Below are positions 11,932-20,893 of a stretch of DNA of 64,000 bases, one piece after another. The notes under the pieces were generated by a model. The model was not told the DNA's origin, did not search any database, and saw nothing but the letters and a program-made list of their open reading frames with translations. This DNA is from Aculops lycopersici. Its lineage: Eukaryota; Arthropoda; Arachnida; Trombidiformes; Eriophyidae. The translations under genes were made by a program, and so were the position numbers. Positions within the stretch are counted from its first letter, which is position 1. Each line of letters begins with the position of its first letter. The stretch spans positions 1,125,906-1,189,905 of the forward strand of contig WNKI01000005.1 in NCBI GenBank assembly GCA_015350385.1, given 5' to 3'.

Positions 11932-13467
11932 TCAAATCGTCGTCGACGCTGATGTGGTCTCGCTAGTGCTAGTATTGTTGCTGCTGTTGCTGTTTTGGTT
12001 GTTCTGACTCTGGTTTTGGTTCAGGCTTGGCTCGTCCTCCGTTTGCGTGGACATATCTCGGGTCTCTCTGGTCGAGGTGTGCTGGTTCCTCTGGGTTGGA
12101 TTCAGTGTTGGCTGCTGGTTCAATGTTTGCAGATGGGCTAACATGGCCTGTACAAACATTTGAGCGAATACAGTTATCATTACAGCCGTCATTTCGTTCT
12201 GGATAATCAAATGCGTTTGACCGTGAATTGGAGCACCGCCAGCAACGCCACCACTAGTCGTGCCAGAGGAGCCACCGCTAGGACCAGTTCCATTTTGTGC
12301 ATCAGCTTGGTGATGGAGATGAGGTCCGCCGATGCCACCGGCAACATTTGCACCAGCCGCTCCACCAGCGCCAGCTGGTTGATTGTTTAGCAACTGCTGA
12401 CCCTGTTGGCCGCCTAGGTTGTTTCTCGCTTGATTAAGTGGATTCAAGGGATTTGGTATCCTCAATATATCCATGCGACATGTGGGACATGTCTGCTGCC
12501 TCTGAAACCAGGAACGTAAACAGGAGACGTGGAATATGTGATTGCATGGTAGTTTCTTCGAGGTTCCATTGCCAATCATCTCCTCGCGACAAATAATACA
12601 AACATTGTCTGTATTGGCCAGCTCCTCTTGAGTTGCATCAGGATATAGTGTGTTCATATTTCGTATCGCCCTCCTCGACATCACAACATCGCATAGTGCC
12701 TTCTTTAGTGTCCTCAAACTTAGATAGATGGGGCGCAAGGCAAATAAGGGGAAATTGTGATACTTTAACATAGCCCCAACAAATAGCAAGTACAGGGTTA
12801 CCTTGAGTATGCTCATGACTAATTCAGTATACAATAGGAATACAGCTTTCTCATCCCATGGACTATCACTAGCAATATCAATCCAGTGGAGTATGTACTT
12901 CAAGACAATATTTAGGATGCTTGCTAATAAGATCGCATACTCAAAACCAAATACAAGCTGAGTACCGGCCCCTTTTGTCATAGTATTATGGTAGGCTAAA
13001 TAAATGAATGCACTGTCGCAGGTGGCTAGAACTGTTAGGAGGGATACAATTCTAACATGAAATAGTATATTGATATTTGGGCTTCTTTCCATAAAATCTA
13101 CCCTATCCTCGGCTAGCCAATGGAAACATTTCAGAAATAGTAATATTGCAAATATGCCTACGAATCTAGCATTTAGATCGTCTCTATAAACTGTAAAAGC
13201 TAAACAAGTTTCCGTAACGGCATACCAAGCCCTCTCGATGAGATGCTCCAACTCCGCCGCCCTAAGAGTTCCGAAGAATATCTTTCGCATAAGCTTGCCA
13301 ACTAATAAGAACATCACAAGACATTGAATATAAATAACGAACAACGACGGACTTGATTTAGTTATATATACCACCGACGGATAGAATTGCTTCTTATGAT
13401 AGAAGGCATTTCCAATCACAGTGCCGGTGAGGAGGACCGAGCCAGTGGTTATCAGTGCGGCCCTCAT
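11932..13467 (-). CDS. HRD1: ER-associated degradation E3 ubiquitin ligase HRD1/Synoviolin
   Basis: This is a membrane RING E3 ligase of the endoplasmic reticulum. In the family it forms the retrotranslocation channel and ubiquitinates misfolded proteins with SEL1L/HRD3 and a UBC7-type E2. The protein is about 511 residues. Residues 1-260 are multi-pass hydrophobic and contain near-invariant family blocks (YAVTETCLAFTV, CFHWLAEDRVDFMERSPNI, RRAIRNMNTLYPDAT). A RING-H2 follows at about 290-330 with CIIC, LPCNHIFH, CLRSW and CPTC. The C-terminal third is Gln/Asn/Gly/Ser-rich and not conserved. The start was placed at an ATG preceded by CACC, which aligns with the family N-terminus. There is no intron, unlike most animal orthologues. 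The gene diverges from TFIIH p62, with about 620 bp between start codons. Confidence 0.97.
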   Translation of the reverse strand: MRAALITTGSVLLTGTVIGNAFYHKKQFYPSVVYITKSSPSLFVIYIQCLVMFLLVGKLMRKIFFGTLRAAELEHLIERAWYAVTETCLAFTVYRDDLNARFVGIFAILLFLKCFHWLAEDRVDFMERSPNINILFHVRIVSLLTVLATCDSAFIYLAYHNTMTKGAGTQLVFGFEYAILLASILNIVLKYILHWIDIASDSPWDEKAVFLLYTELVMSILKVTLYLLFVGAMLKYHNFPLFALRPIYLSLRTLKKALCDVVMSRRAIRNMNTLYPDATQEELANTDNVCIICREEMIGNGTSKKLPCNHIFHVSCLRSWFQRQQTCPTCRMDILRIPNPLNPLNQARNNLGGQQGQQLLNNQPAGAGGAAGANVAGGIGGPHLHHQADAQNGTGPSGGSSGTTSGGVAGGAPIHGQTHLIIQNEMTAVMITVFAQMFVQAMLAHLQTLNQQPTLNPTQRNQHTSTRETRDMSTQTEDEPSLNQNQSQNNQNSNSSNNTSTSETTSASTTI

Positions 13468-14085
13468 GGTGCCCAAGTTCAGGTTTAGGTAGTTTAGTTC
13501 GGTTCAGATCAGATTGTTGAGTTTGTTTTGTTTTGTTTAGTTTCTTTCTTCTTGTGCCAGTAATACATTAGATGTTTCTCTTTGATTGGATTATTTATTT
13601 AGTGGAATTAATAATTGATGATCGCGCTGGTGCTGATATTGCAAACAATATATGCATAGTATATTGGTCTAATATTCAGATTGGCAGTTGACAATAATTC
13701 AACTTCAAATTTGATACAATTACATCTAAATTAAGTGTAATCTTAGCATAAAATCCCGAGGGATTTGGATGGATTGTGTCAATATAAATTTTGTATTTTC
13801 AGTGTCTGTGCTGAATTGTACATCTTTCGGTGGAAAACTGAAGGCAGCGCAAATCCTCGGTGTTATTTTTATGAGCACAACACGAGAAGCCTTCGAACTT
13901 ATGCATGTTTTTATCACGCGTTCTTAGTGATGACTCTTGAGAAGAGAATCCATTTTCATAATTATGGATTCTGAGCTATTGCATGATATCATTTTTGGCC
14001 TTTTCTACAACTTCGATAGTATCCAACTTATTTATAGACTTTTAAATTCTTGATCTCCAAGGGAGGCAATATTCTTCTTCACAAA
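13468..14085. promoter_or_regulatory. Shared divergent promoter region, HRD1 / TFIIH p62
   Basis: About 620 bp separate the start codons of two divergent housekeeping genes, so both promoters and both 5' UTRs must lie here. The DNA is AT-rich with no clear TATA box. Two short overlapping open frames near 13,726-13,974 show no protein-like character. Confidence 0.5.
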
Positions 14086-15789
14086 ATGGCGACCAAATCG
14101 GAGGATATTAGACTTTCGATTGGAAATGTCAAGCACAAAAAATCCGATGGTACTTTGTACCTCATGGCCGAGAGACTGGCCTTTATTCCAAGCACCAAAG
14201 AGGAAATAACAATCTCACACAAATACTCAGACATAAAAATGCAAAAGATCTCACCAGAAGGCAAGGCAAAAATTCAATTGCAGGTCGTGTTACATACCGG
14301 CGAGAATACCACCTTCCAATTTGCAAACCTCGAAGATCGAACAGCCATCAAAGATGCTTTATTGCAGATCTTACCTCAATTTAAGGGCAAGATGCCCAAG
14401 GATAGAGAGCGTAAGGCTGTAAGACTAAGTGAGAATCCTCATCTACTGCAACTGTACAAGGATTTAGTCGAGGCAAAGGTAATCTCAGCCGATGAGTTTT
14501 GGACACAGTTTGCCGATGAGGACACGGATGATGTTGAGATCCAGCCAGACTGCCAAGATGTTGGAGTGTCAGGTAACTTTCTTGCTGGCATTCCACTTAA
14601 TGGTAAGCAGGTTAAGGAGACAGTTAGTGTTGAAACCTTAATGGGTATTCTCAAAACTTACCCCAAAGTAGCAAAGCGACATGAAGAGTTGGTCCCTCAT
14701 AAGATGAGCGAAGTTGAATTTTGGAACAAGTTCTTTCAATCGAGATATTTTAATCGTGATAGAATAAAGGGCGATCCCTTTGCAGATATTGTCAAGTCAG
14801 ACGAGAAGGAATGGTCTTCGGTGTGGAAGAAAGGAGCTTTGGATCCATTTCTGGATATTGAGCAAATGAATGACAATGCTTACTCGGGAGCACCCGATGA
14901 TCCGCCGCCCGGTAGTTCACACGAGAACCCAGATCGACTTCTAATCAAGCGCTTCAACCAACAATCGATTCGTTTACTGGAGAGTCTCCAATCTAAATCA
15001 AAAGTATCTCAAGAGCCGTCCATAAATTCGAATAGCTCGACGAATGACAGTGCTGCTGCTGCCGCTACCAAGAACTCGCAAACAAACCAGGATGTTGAGA
15101 TGTCGACAACGACGAACACAAACGTCGACGTGAAACCCCAGATATCAACTCTGCCAAATCAAACTTTACCGTCAAGTGGGCCAAGCTTTAGGGAGAAACG
15201 GAGGGATTGGACTTATGATGATCTCGCCGGGCACGATGATAACGGGGATACTGTAAACGAGCTAAATAGAATAGGGACTAAAATGAGCCATATTGATCGC
15301 GAGCGATATACAATCGCAGCGCCAAGCCAAAATATGATCACCAGTCAGTCGGCGGCCAAAGAGCATGCTGATGCCCTGAAAGCTTGGTGCCCTCGATTGA
15401 CAGAAAGTATTGCCGCTACTGACGCCACCGAGGCTCTGAAAAATTTTGCACCTGGCGGCTACCTGATGCGCTCGAGTATACACCGCGATTTACATGATGT
15501 TGTGGCAAGCGATGTACAGGAGAAACTTAAGGCCACTTATCAAGCTAGTCAGGAGATACTTAGACACTTTTGGATGTGCTTCCCGGCGGTGGAGCCAAGT
15601 TTAGAGGAGAAGCTGGTGAAGATTTATGAAACAATGAAGAAGTTTGAGAATAGCAAGTTGCAATCCTTTCACGACAGTTTGCCGCGCGACCAGCGCCACC
15701 TGCTCAACCACATCCTAAGGAAGCAGTTCAAGGCCGCGAGTCGAAAGTACGACTCGTGGAAGGGCAAGCGGAGACTCCGCACAAAGTAG
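14086..15789 (+). CDS. GTF2H1: General transcription factor IIH subunit 1 (p62)
   Basis: Core TFIIH subunit. In the family it anchors XPD and p44 and recruits TFIIH through its PH domain to TFIIE, XPC and activators, in transcription initiation and nucleotide excision repair. The protein is 567 residues, close to the usual ~550. Residues 1-110 form the p62 PH domain with the signature blocks LYLMAERLAF and KISPEGKAKIQLQ. Two BSD domains follow at about 115-245; the second carries a MSEVEFWNKFFQSRYF-type block. The middle is Ser/Asn-rich. The C-terminal helical region ends in a basic tail. The chosen ATG matches the MAT-type N-terminus of animal orthologues. One exon. AATAAA lies at 15,857-15,862, about 70 nt past the stop. 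Confidence 0.96.
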   Translation: MATKSEDIRLSIGNVKHKKSDGTLYLMAERLAFIPSTKEEITISHKYSDIKMQKISPEGKAKIQLQVVLHTGENTTFQFANLEDRTAIKDALLQILPQFKGKMPKDRERKAVRLSENPHLLQLYKDLVEAKVISADEFWTQFADEDTDDVEIQPDCQDVGVSGNFLAGIPLNGKQVKETVSVETLMGILKTYPKVAKRHEELVPHKMSEVEFWNKFFQSRYFNRDRIKGDPFADIVKSDEKEWSSVWKKGALDPFLDIEQMNDNAYSGAPDDPPPGSSHENPDRLLIKRFNQQSIRLLESLQSKSKVSQEPSINSNSSTNDSAAAAATKNSQTNQDVEMSTTTNTNVDVKPQISTLPNQTLPSSGPSFREKRRDWTYDDLAGHDDNGDTVNELNRIGTKMSHIDRERYTIAAPSQNMITSQSAAKEHADALKAWCPRLTESIAATDATEALKNFAPGGYLMRSSIHRDLHDVVASDVQEKLKATYQASQEILRHFWMCFPAVEPSLEEKLVKIYETMKKFENSKLQSFHDSLPRDQRHLLNHILRKQFKAASRKYDSWKGKRRLRTK

Positions 15790-15862
15790 TGTCTTTGTTT
15801 GTTTGAGAAAAGTTGGCGCCAATCTAGGCACTATTTTGCAAGTTCAGAGCACCAAAAATAAA

Positions 15863-16160
15863 GTTCATGTAGTCGATGTCTGGTGGCCTTAAATTGATCG
15901 ACCCACCTAACATCCAAAGGTCACCTGTACGCGCTTGCCGATTCATAAATCGGTATCTGATCTTCAAACTGAAAAGTTAGTAGGTATGTTGATTCGATCA
16001 GCCACTTGCTACTTTAATCCAAAGCCACTGCTGGGGATTAGTGGCGAACCAGAGAAGCGGACTTGTTCGGGTGGCAAAAATTCAACGGTTTTTTGGGGAA
16101 ATCTCATTTTGCCATTGTGCGAGGCGCTAACCTGAGGTTTAATTGGTGGCTTTGTATGTG
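15863..16160. other. Intergenic, p62 3' end to transposon
   Basis: No gene seen. It holds the p62 3' flank up to the target-site duplication of the hAT element. Confidence 0.6.
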
Positions 16161-16168
16161 ACAACAGC
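16161..16168. repeat. Target-site duplication, left copy
   Basis: ACAACAGC directly precedes the element and is repeated exactly at 20,886-20,893. Eight bp is the diagnostic duplication length of hAT transposons. Confidence 0.95.
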
Positions 16169-16199
16169 TAGAGTTGTGGGGCGGTCACACTTCGCACAT
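16169..16199 (+). repeat. Left terminal inverted repeat of hAT element
   Basis: 31 bp starting TAGAGTTGTGGGGCGG. It is the exact reverse complement of 20,855-20,885. A TAGAG/CAGAG-type terminus is usual for hAT elements. Confidence 0.95.
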
Positions 16200-16251
16200 A
16201 TTTGCACTTACACAAGGCCTGTAGTTTTTTGTGCGTTCGAAGTTGAAATTT

Positions 16252-16304
16252 GTGCGATTGTGCGAAATGTGCGAAGTGGGCGAAGGGCGAAGTGGGCGAA
16301 GTTT
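16252..16304. repeat. Left subterminal repeats (GCGAAG-type)
   Basis: Several overlapping copies of TGCGAA and GGCGAAG in about 50 bp. Similar units lie inside the right end at about 20,774-20,818. Such subterminal hexamer arrays bind hAT transposases in Ac- and Hermes-type elements. Confidence 0.7.
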
Positions 16305-16456
16305 AGAATGCATAAATAGATACCTCTAGGGCGCATGCACGAGTTCTTTCCCCCTCTAGCGCGCGGCATGTACGCATAGAGCATGTAAGCAACAGGTAAT
16401 CAATCCATTTAGCACGTATTTTTGCATAGAGACAAGTACCAATTACCACCATCGCC

Positions 16457-18667
16457 ATGTCTCCGCTTTCCGACGAGGTTTCCCCCGAGCCGAATTCACA
16501 ACAGGGTGCAGTTAGTGTATTTCGTGATTTGCCTTCATTAAACAAAGCTTTCTGCCGTGATGCCACAGATTGGAGTTGCAACCGACGGCGGATAGTGATT
16601 TGCAATGGATGCCAGCGACAACTGAACACAAACGAATTAAATCGTATGCTAAAACATGCAAGCAGGTGTAGTGGATTGATCCAAGAAGTAAGAGAGGAAA
16701 TGTCGACAAATTTAATGCAAAGAATCGTTGCGAAGAATAGTCATTCTGACGATGCTGATATCATTTTGCTCAAATTCATCATTAAAAATAATCTTTCATT
16801 CAGTGTGACAGAGTGCAAATATCTTCAGTCTCTCATCGAAAAAACTCGTAAACTCCAATCTGACTACAAATTACCAACTCGGAGGGATCTGATTGAAACT
16901 CAACTAATAAGGCTACACAAATCTATTAAAGAGCAGTTCAATGTGGCTATATCATCGAGTCCTGACAATTCGCTGTCTATCGAATTTGATATGTGGGAAG
17001 ATGCGAGATCTAGGTCGCTCTTAGCTCTTGTAATCACATTTAGTGACGGCAGCCATCATCTGCACGCTCTCGAGGATTTATCGGCTATTCGACACACCGG
17101 AGTCAATTTGAAAGCGACAATCGAGAGTATGATTTCGAACCTACCGCATGAGAAGATAAACTCACTAGTTAGTGACTCAGCGTCTAATTGTAGGAACGCG
17201 AGGGAGCTCATCAACACAGAAAATAGATACAAGCATATAATTCAGCACAGGTGCATGGCCCACAATCTTAATAGGATGGGCAACATGATAGCCAATAATG
17301 AACATTTCGTTGAACATATATGCTGGGCCACCGAATTGAGAACTACCATTCATTCCAACAAAATACTCTGTGCAAAACTAGTGGATGCTGGGATGAACAA
17401 AATTCCAAAACCCACTGATGTGAGATGGTATAGTCACATAGATATGCTAGAAACGATCAATCGTTTCCGAGATCTGATTATATCTATCGCTGATCCAGAC
17501 GAAAGTCCCGAAGCACATGATTCAATTCGAAGATTAAGGGATGATCGATTCATGGACGGGTTGAAAATGCGCATTTCGATTCTTAGACCACTTTGCAACT
17601 GCATAGCAACGGCTGAAAGAGAAGATGTATCCTTGGCGGAGTGCTTCAGCAAGATACTTGAATTTGCAAAATCCGTTTTAGAGGCTGACTGGTCGATTGG
17701 TTATGTGCTTGCTGCTGTAGAAGCTTATATCGAATATTTCGGGCCGACCAAACTAGGGAACGAATTCGGATTGCTGCTAACTGCTTACTACCTCGACCCC
17801 CGATACCAAGCTTGTTACGTTACGAGTGCTGGCAAGCTACTGGTTTTGAAATATCTGGCCGAGCTCGCTAAGAAGAGTAGAGTAGGCGCACGCACGATAG
17901 AAGATGTACTGCCGGAGGAGTTTTCTAACTATTGCTATCGCAGGAATGAGTTTGGAGGCGAAATCACCGCTGAATGCAACGGTAAAGCGTATTGGCAGAC
18001 TGCACGCAGAAAGAAAACAGCCTTAGGTAATCTAGCTACTCGCCTCTTGAATATCCACCCATCGTCAGCCAATATCGAGAGATGTTTTTCTGGTTTGAAG
18101 AATATTCAATCGATGAAACGAACAAAACTTGATCTGGACAATCTATTCCGAGTAGCACAGATAAGGATGTCGATGCATAATAACCGAGACTGCAACTTTG
18201 ATGATAACGATGCGCAAGATTGGACACATCAGGAATCGAAGCGAACTAGAGCAGATGCACTTACGACTGAAGTGATGGGATTAAGTTGGAGCTCTCAAGA
18301 TACGATTTCGCTGAGCTCTCATAACTTGGAGACTTCATTTAATTCGTCGATTCCATCAATAGATTCGCAGATTGACATGGAAGTTTCTGAATCGCCGCGT
18401 CAAAGACCTCGTATCTACCAGGATTTAACGCAATTGACAACAGATAAGTTGATGTCGGAATGGAATCGAATGAAAGAATTCATTGACTTCTCGTTCTGCG
18501 AAGATTTTAGCATTTACGCTAACCAAATTGAAGATCAAGAGCCGGAAATCGACCTAGAGACCATAAGCCGCCGGTTCACAGCGAATATGGCGCGCCAAAG
18601 TCAATTAGCAATCGAAAGAGCGTTGAATAGAACATCTATAAATCCAATTATCTCGCAAACTAAGTAA
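16457..18667 (+). CDS. hAT family transposase
   Basis: The 736-residue transposase would cut out and reinsert the element in the nucleus. A BED-like zinc finger (CX2CX14HX3C) lies at about residues 49-71. The RNase-H-like core follows. Candidate catalytic residues are D178 in FDMWED, D240 in SDSASN and E541 in SSANIERCFSG. The hAT-typical RCMAH block is at 265-269 and VRWYS at about 322-326. The C-terminal block around SSANIERCFS through LFRVAQIRMSM is the conserved hAT dimerisation region. The frame is intact and all expected acidic residues are present, so activity is plausible. AATAAA overlaps the stop codon. A GCAACAGGTA copy lies in its leader at 16,389. Confidence 0.94.
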   Translation: MSPLSDEVSPEPNSQQGAVSVFRDLPSLNKAFCRDATDWSCNRRRIVICNGCQRQLNTNELNRMLKHASRCSGLIQEVREEMSTNLMQRIVAKNSHSDDADIILLKFIIKNNLSFSVTECKYLQSLIEKTRKLQSDYKLPTRRDLIETQLIRLHKSIKEQFNVAISSSPDNSLSIEFDMWEDARSRSLLALVITFSDGSHHLHALEDLSAIRHTGVNLKATIESMISNLPHEKINSLVSDSASNCRNARELINTENRYKHIIQHRCMAHNLNRMGNMIANNEHFVEHICWATELRTTIHSNKILCAKLVDAGMNKIPKPTDVRWYSHIDMLETINRFRDLIISIADPDESPEAHDSIRRLRDDRFMDGLKMRISILRPLCNCIATAEREDVSLAECFSKILEFAKSVLEADWSIGYVLAAVEAYIEYFGPTKLGNEFGLLLTAYYLDPRYQACYVTSAGKLLVLKYLAELAKKSRVGARTIEDVLPEEFSNYCYRRNEFGGEITAECNGKAYWQTARRKKTALGNLATRLLNIHPSSANIERCFSGLKNIQSMKRTKLDLDNLFRVAQIRMSMHNNRDCNFDDNDAQDWTHQESKRTRADALTTEVMGLSWSSQDTISLSSHNLETSFNSSIPSIDSQIDMEVSESPRQRPRIYQDLTQLTTDKLMSEWNRMKEFIDFSFCEDFSIYANQIEDQEPEIDLETISRRFTANMARQSQLAIERALNRTSINPIISQTK

Positions 18668-19040
18668 TAAACAATTTTTTTCTTTATTGAATCTAGCTTC
18701 TTTTTACTCTATCGTTACTATTCAGTTGGAATTTCTGTCTTCCGGTTCAGACTTTTCGAGAAAATTTGATTCATCGTACACTCAACAGTACGCCCCTAGG
18801 TACCCAAAATTCAATGTGCGTTTTCTCGCTTTAAACGAAAAGTCTGAACCCAGCGTGAAAATTTCTAGTCTCAATATGATTTTGAGCTCACTATGAACGA
18901 TAATTGATCGAAATAAAATTTGTTTATTACTTAGTTTACGAAATAATTTAGTCTCTAACTTTCGCAAATTTGTCTACTATAAAGCTAATATTCGAATTCG
19001 AAAAGTGAAACTAATGGATTTAAGCAGATTTTCTGCGTGT
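18668..19040. other. Convergent spacer between the two transposon genes
   Basis: About 370 bp between the stop codons of the transposase and the second gene. It contains the long inverted repeat annotated at 18,744-18,850 and no open frame of note. Confidence 0.7.
18744..18850. repeat. Inverted repeat in convergent spacer of transposon
   Basis: GGTTCAGACTTTTCG (18,744-18,758) is perfectly inverted at 18,836-18,850. The stem can continue with AGAAAA (18,759-18,764) against TTTTCT (18,821-18,826) across a 9-nt bulge. It lies between two convergent genes, so it would be transcribed from both sides if transcripts read through. It could be a 3'-end or insulating structure, or remains of an older insertion. 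Confidence 0.8.
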
Positions 19041-20471
19041 TTATTGTTTCAATTTACAATTCCTCTCATGAACGGACACCTTCACCGTAGCAAACTTGGT
19101 GTAACCATAAGATTTGCCGCAGAAGCGACAGGTTGGTTTGAACCTCCTATCCGAGGCTGGCAACTCTGTTGCACGGAACTCTGCTTCCTGATTGCTCCCA
19201 CGGTGAAGCAGGCCCTTGATTTGGTCTTGTAAACCCTTGCTGTTGGGTATAATCCTTGGCCAACCTGTTTCATCCAAGCTGCTGCTGCGAGCATGAAGCT
19301 GGATAAATCGCAAAGCGATGACAACAGCTGACGAACCGCAGTGACCTTGTTGGGTTTGACCATGGAACTCAACAGGTTTGAGCTTGATCTTCAAAGTTGC
19401 CGCAATAGAATCGGCGACTTTCTTTTTCTCGGCGTTCCCCGAGAAGAAAGTGTTGGATCCGTCGGCAATGAAGGCGTGTTGGAGTTTAGGGCGCCACATA
19501 AGCACATAGAGGTGCAAGTCCAGATTTACAACATAAATTGTGTCTGTGTCGGCCGGCTCAAATTCGTCGTCTTGGTGTAGCTTGACAGGTATCGACGATC
19601 GCTTGAATTGGGTCAAAGCCCGTAACCTGTCAATATTTTCCAAAACTTGATGCAGGTAACACCAATTGCTGCGGTCGACGGTGCCAAGACTTGCTCCGAC
19701 TTTCCTCCGGACACTAATCATGGGTAGATTGTTTTCCTTTATGAACCTGTAGAGAAAATCAGGGTCGGTGTCGAAGCTCTCAGGTGGTTCCAAAGTGCAT
19801 GGTTCATCTTCATAACCTAACCACCTGACATGATATCCATGAATTTGAATCCGATCATTTGGCGTTAGGCTCCAACTGGCTGATTCAATAGCACTGACGT
19901 GGTAATAACCTTTCAATTTACCATCAAGCGTCATATTAGTGGGCATTGGTCCTCGGCGTCCGGTAATAACCCAGTCTAGACCATCTGGTCGCTTTTTCAG
20001 TTGGTCCTCTAAGTCGGTCGAGGCATCGGACAACTGGGACCCAGTGCATCTTGCGACTTCAACTTCGCAAAGGAATCCGACGTCGTCGTCGCCGTTTTCA
20101 AGCTCGACTTCGGTTTCGTCATCCTCCAAGTCTGCTGGACGAGGTCTAGATGTAGTGGCGCATCCTATGTCCTCGTTGCCATAGCCACCGTCGGTCTTGG
20201 TGTCGGTATCGGTGTTGGTGTTGGTGTTGGTGTTGGTGTTGGTGTTGGTGTTGGTGTTGGTGTTGGTGTTGGTGTTGGTGTTGGTGTTGGTGGTGTCGAT
20301 GTCGGTGTCGGTGTCGGTGTTGGTGTTGGTTTTGGTGTTGGTGTTGGTGTTGTTGCTGCTGGTCCTCCTCGTCATCTGCTGCTGCTGTTGTTGTTGCTCC
20401 TCTTCCAACAGTCGAATGGTCCTCCTGTTGGCCCTCGTGACCATGTTGCTGCCACCTCTGGTGCGAACCAT
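19041..20471 (-). CDS. Transposon-borne chromodomain / ULP-like protease / zinc-finger protein
   Basis: A 476-residue protein carried by the hAT element, antisense to the transposase. In order: a basic N-terminus; poly-Gln (about 26-32); a long Asn-Thr dipeptide repeat (about 41-94); an acidic stretch; a chromodomain-like segment at about 205-246 (YHVRWLGYEDE, then LEPPESF and FLYRFIKE); a segment resembling the C48/Ulp1 cysteine-protease core with candidate H320 (LDLHLYVLMW), D337 (IADGSN), Q372 and C378 (QQGHCGSSAVVIAL); and a C-terminal CX2CX16HX3C finger (about 448-472). The first in-frame ATG is used. AATAAA overlaps the stop. Histone binding and SUMO or ubiquitin cleavage are inferences from motif order. 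It could instead be an inactive papain-like fold. Confidence 0.72.
   Translation of the reverse strand: MVRTRGGSNMVTRANRRTIRLLEEEQQQQQQQMTRRTSSNNTNTNTKTNTNTDTDTDIDTTNTNTNTNTNTNTNTNTNTNTNTNTNTDTDTKTDGGYGNEDIGCATTSRPRPADLEDDETEVELENGDDDVGFLCEVEVARCTGSQLSDASTDLEDQLKKRPDGLDWVITGRRGPMPTNMTLDGKLKGYYHVSAIESASWSLTPNDRIQIHGYHVRWLGYEDEPCTLEPPESFDTDPDFLYRFIKENNLPMISVRRKVGASLGTVDRSNWCYLHQVLENIDRLRALTQFKRSSIPVKLHQDDEFEPADTDTIYVVNLDLHLYVLMWRPKLQHAFIADGSNTFFSGNAEKKKVADSIAATLKIKLKPVEFHGQTQQGHCGSSAVVIALRFIQLHARSSSLDETGWPRIIPNSKGLQDQIKGLLHRGSNQEAEFRATELPASDRRFKPTCRFCGKSYGYTKFATVKVSVHERNCKLKQ
20211..20352. repeat. (GGTGTT)n hexanucleotide tract inside transposon gene
   Basis: About thirteen uninterrupted units at 20,211-20,291 and a second degenerate block to about 20,352. 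Read on the minus strand it encodes an Asn-Thr repeat and stays in frame. Length polymorphism is likely. Confidence 0.9.
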
Positions 20472-20773
20472 GTTGCTGGTTGTTGCCACTTGTTGCTTCC
20501 GCTGCTGTTGCTGCTGGCCTCCTCCTTTCCTTTCTATAATTTTAATAATTATTTAAATTTCAAATCTATTTAATTTGTTTTAATATATTAGTGGTCAGTT
20601 CGGGGAGATGCGTTCGGATTGAAGTTCAGTTCTAATATGAGCGCGTTTTCCGAAAGGTATGTAGCGATACGTTGCCGCATCCTCTAGGGTTTCACGTGTT
20701 GCACGCCAGCTACGTAATATTATGCGACAATTTTCTCTTCCCCCTTCATTCTGCTTTGCCCCCTCTTTTTCCC

Positions 20774-20818
20774 CTTCGCACATTCGCCCATCGCACAATG
20801 TGCGAAGTGCGAAAGTCC
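20774..20818. repeat. Right subterminal repeats
   Basis: Repeated CGCACA/TGCGAA units, inverted relative to those at the left end. They lie just inside the right terminal repeat, which supports a role in transposase binding. Confidence 0.65.
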
Positions 20819-20854
20819 AATCGCACATCAGTTTCGCTGTGCGATCACCGGCAG

Positions 20855-20885
20855 ATGTGCGAAGTGTGACCGCCCCACAACTCTA
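20855..20885 (-). repeat. Right terminal inverted repeat of hAT element
   Basis: Exact reverse complement of the left terminus over 31 bp. Confidence 0.95.
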
Positions 20886-20893
20886 ACAACAGC
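20886..20893. repeat. Target-site duplication, right copy
   Basis: ACAACAGC, identical to 16,161-16,168. Confidence 0.95.

Larger units (their letters stand above)
16169..20885 (+). mobile_element. Complete two-gene hAT DNA transposon
   Basis: The element is 4,717 bp, bounded by perfect 31-bp terminal inverted repeats beginning TAGAGTTGTGGGGCGG and by a perfect 8-bp target duplication. It contains an intact hAT transposase (+) and an intact convergent second gene (-) encoding a chromodomain/putative cysteine protease/zinc-finger protein. Subterminal regions at both ends carry repeated GCGAAG-type units, as expected for transposase binding. Identical termini, an identical duplication and two open genes suggest a recent, possibly active insertion. 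It sits between genes and breaks none. I know of no hAT family described with this second gene. Confidence 0.95.

Noticed and set aside
20211..20352. GGTGTT array as a telomere-like or CRISPR-like repeat
   Set aside because: It is an in-frame Asn-Thr coding microsatellite; the units are contiguous without spacers.
16169..20885. Second transposon gene as a retroelement or virus remnant
   Set aside because: No reverse transcriptase, integrase or capsid-like segment is present, and the gene lies wholly within perfect hAT termini.
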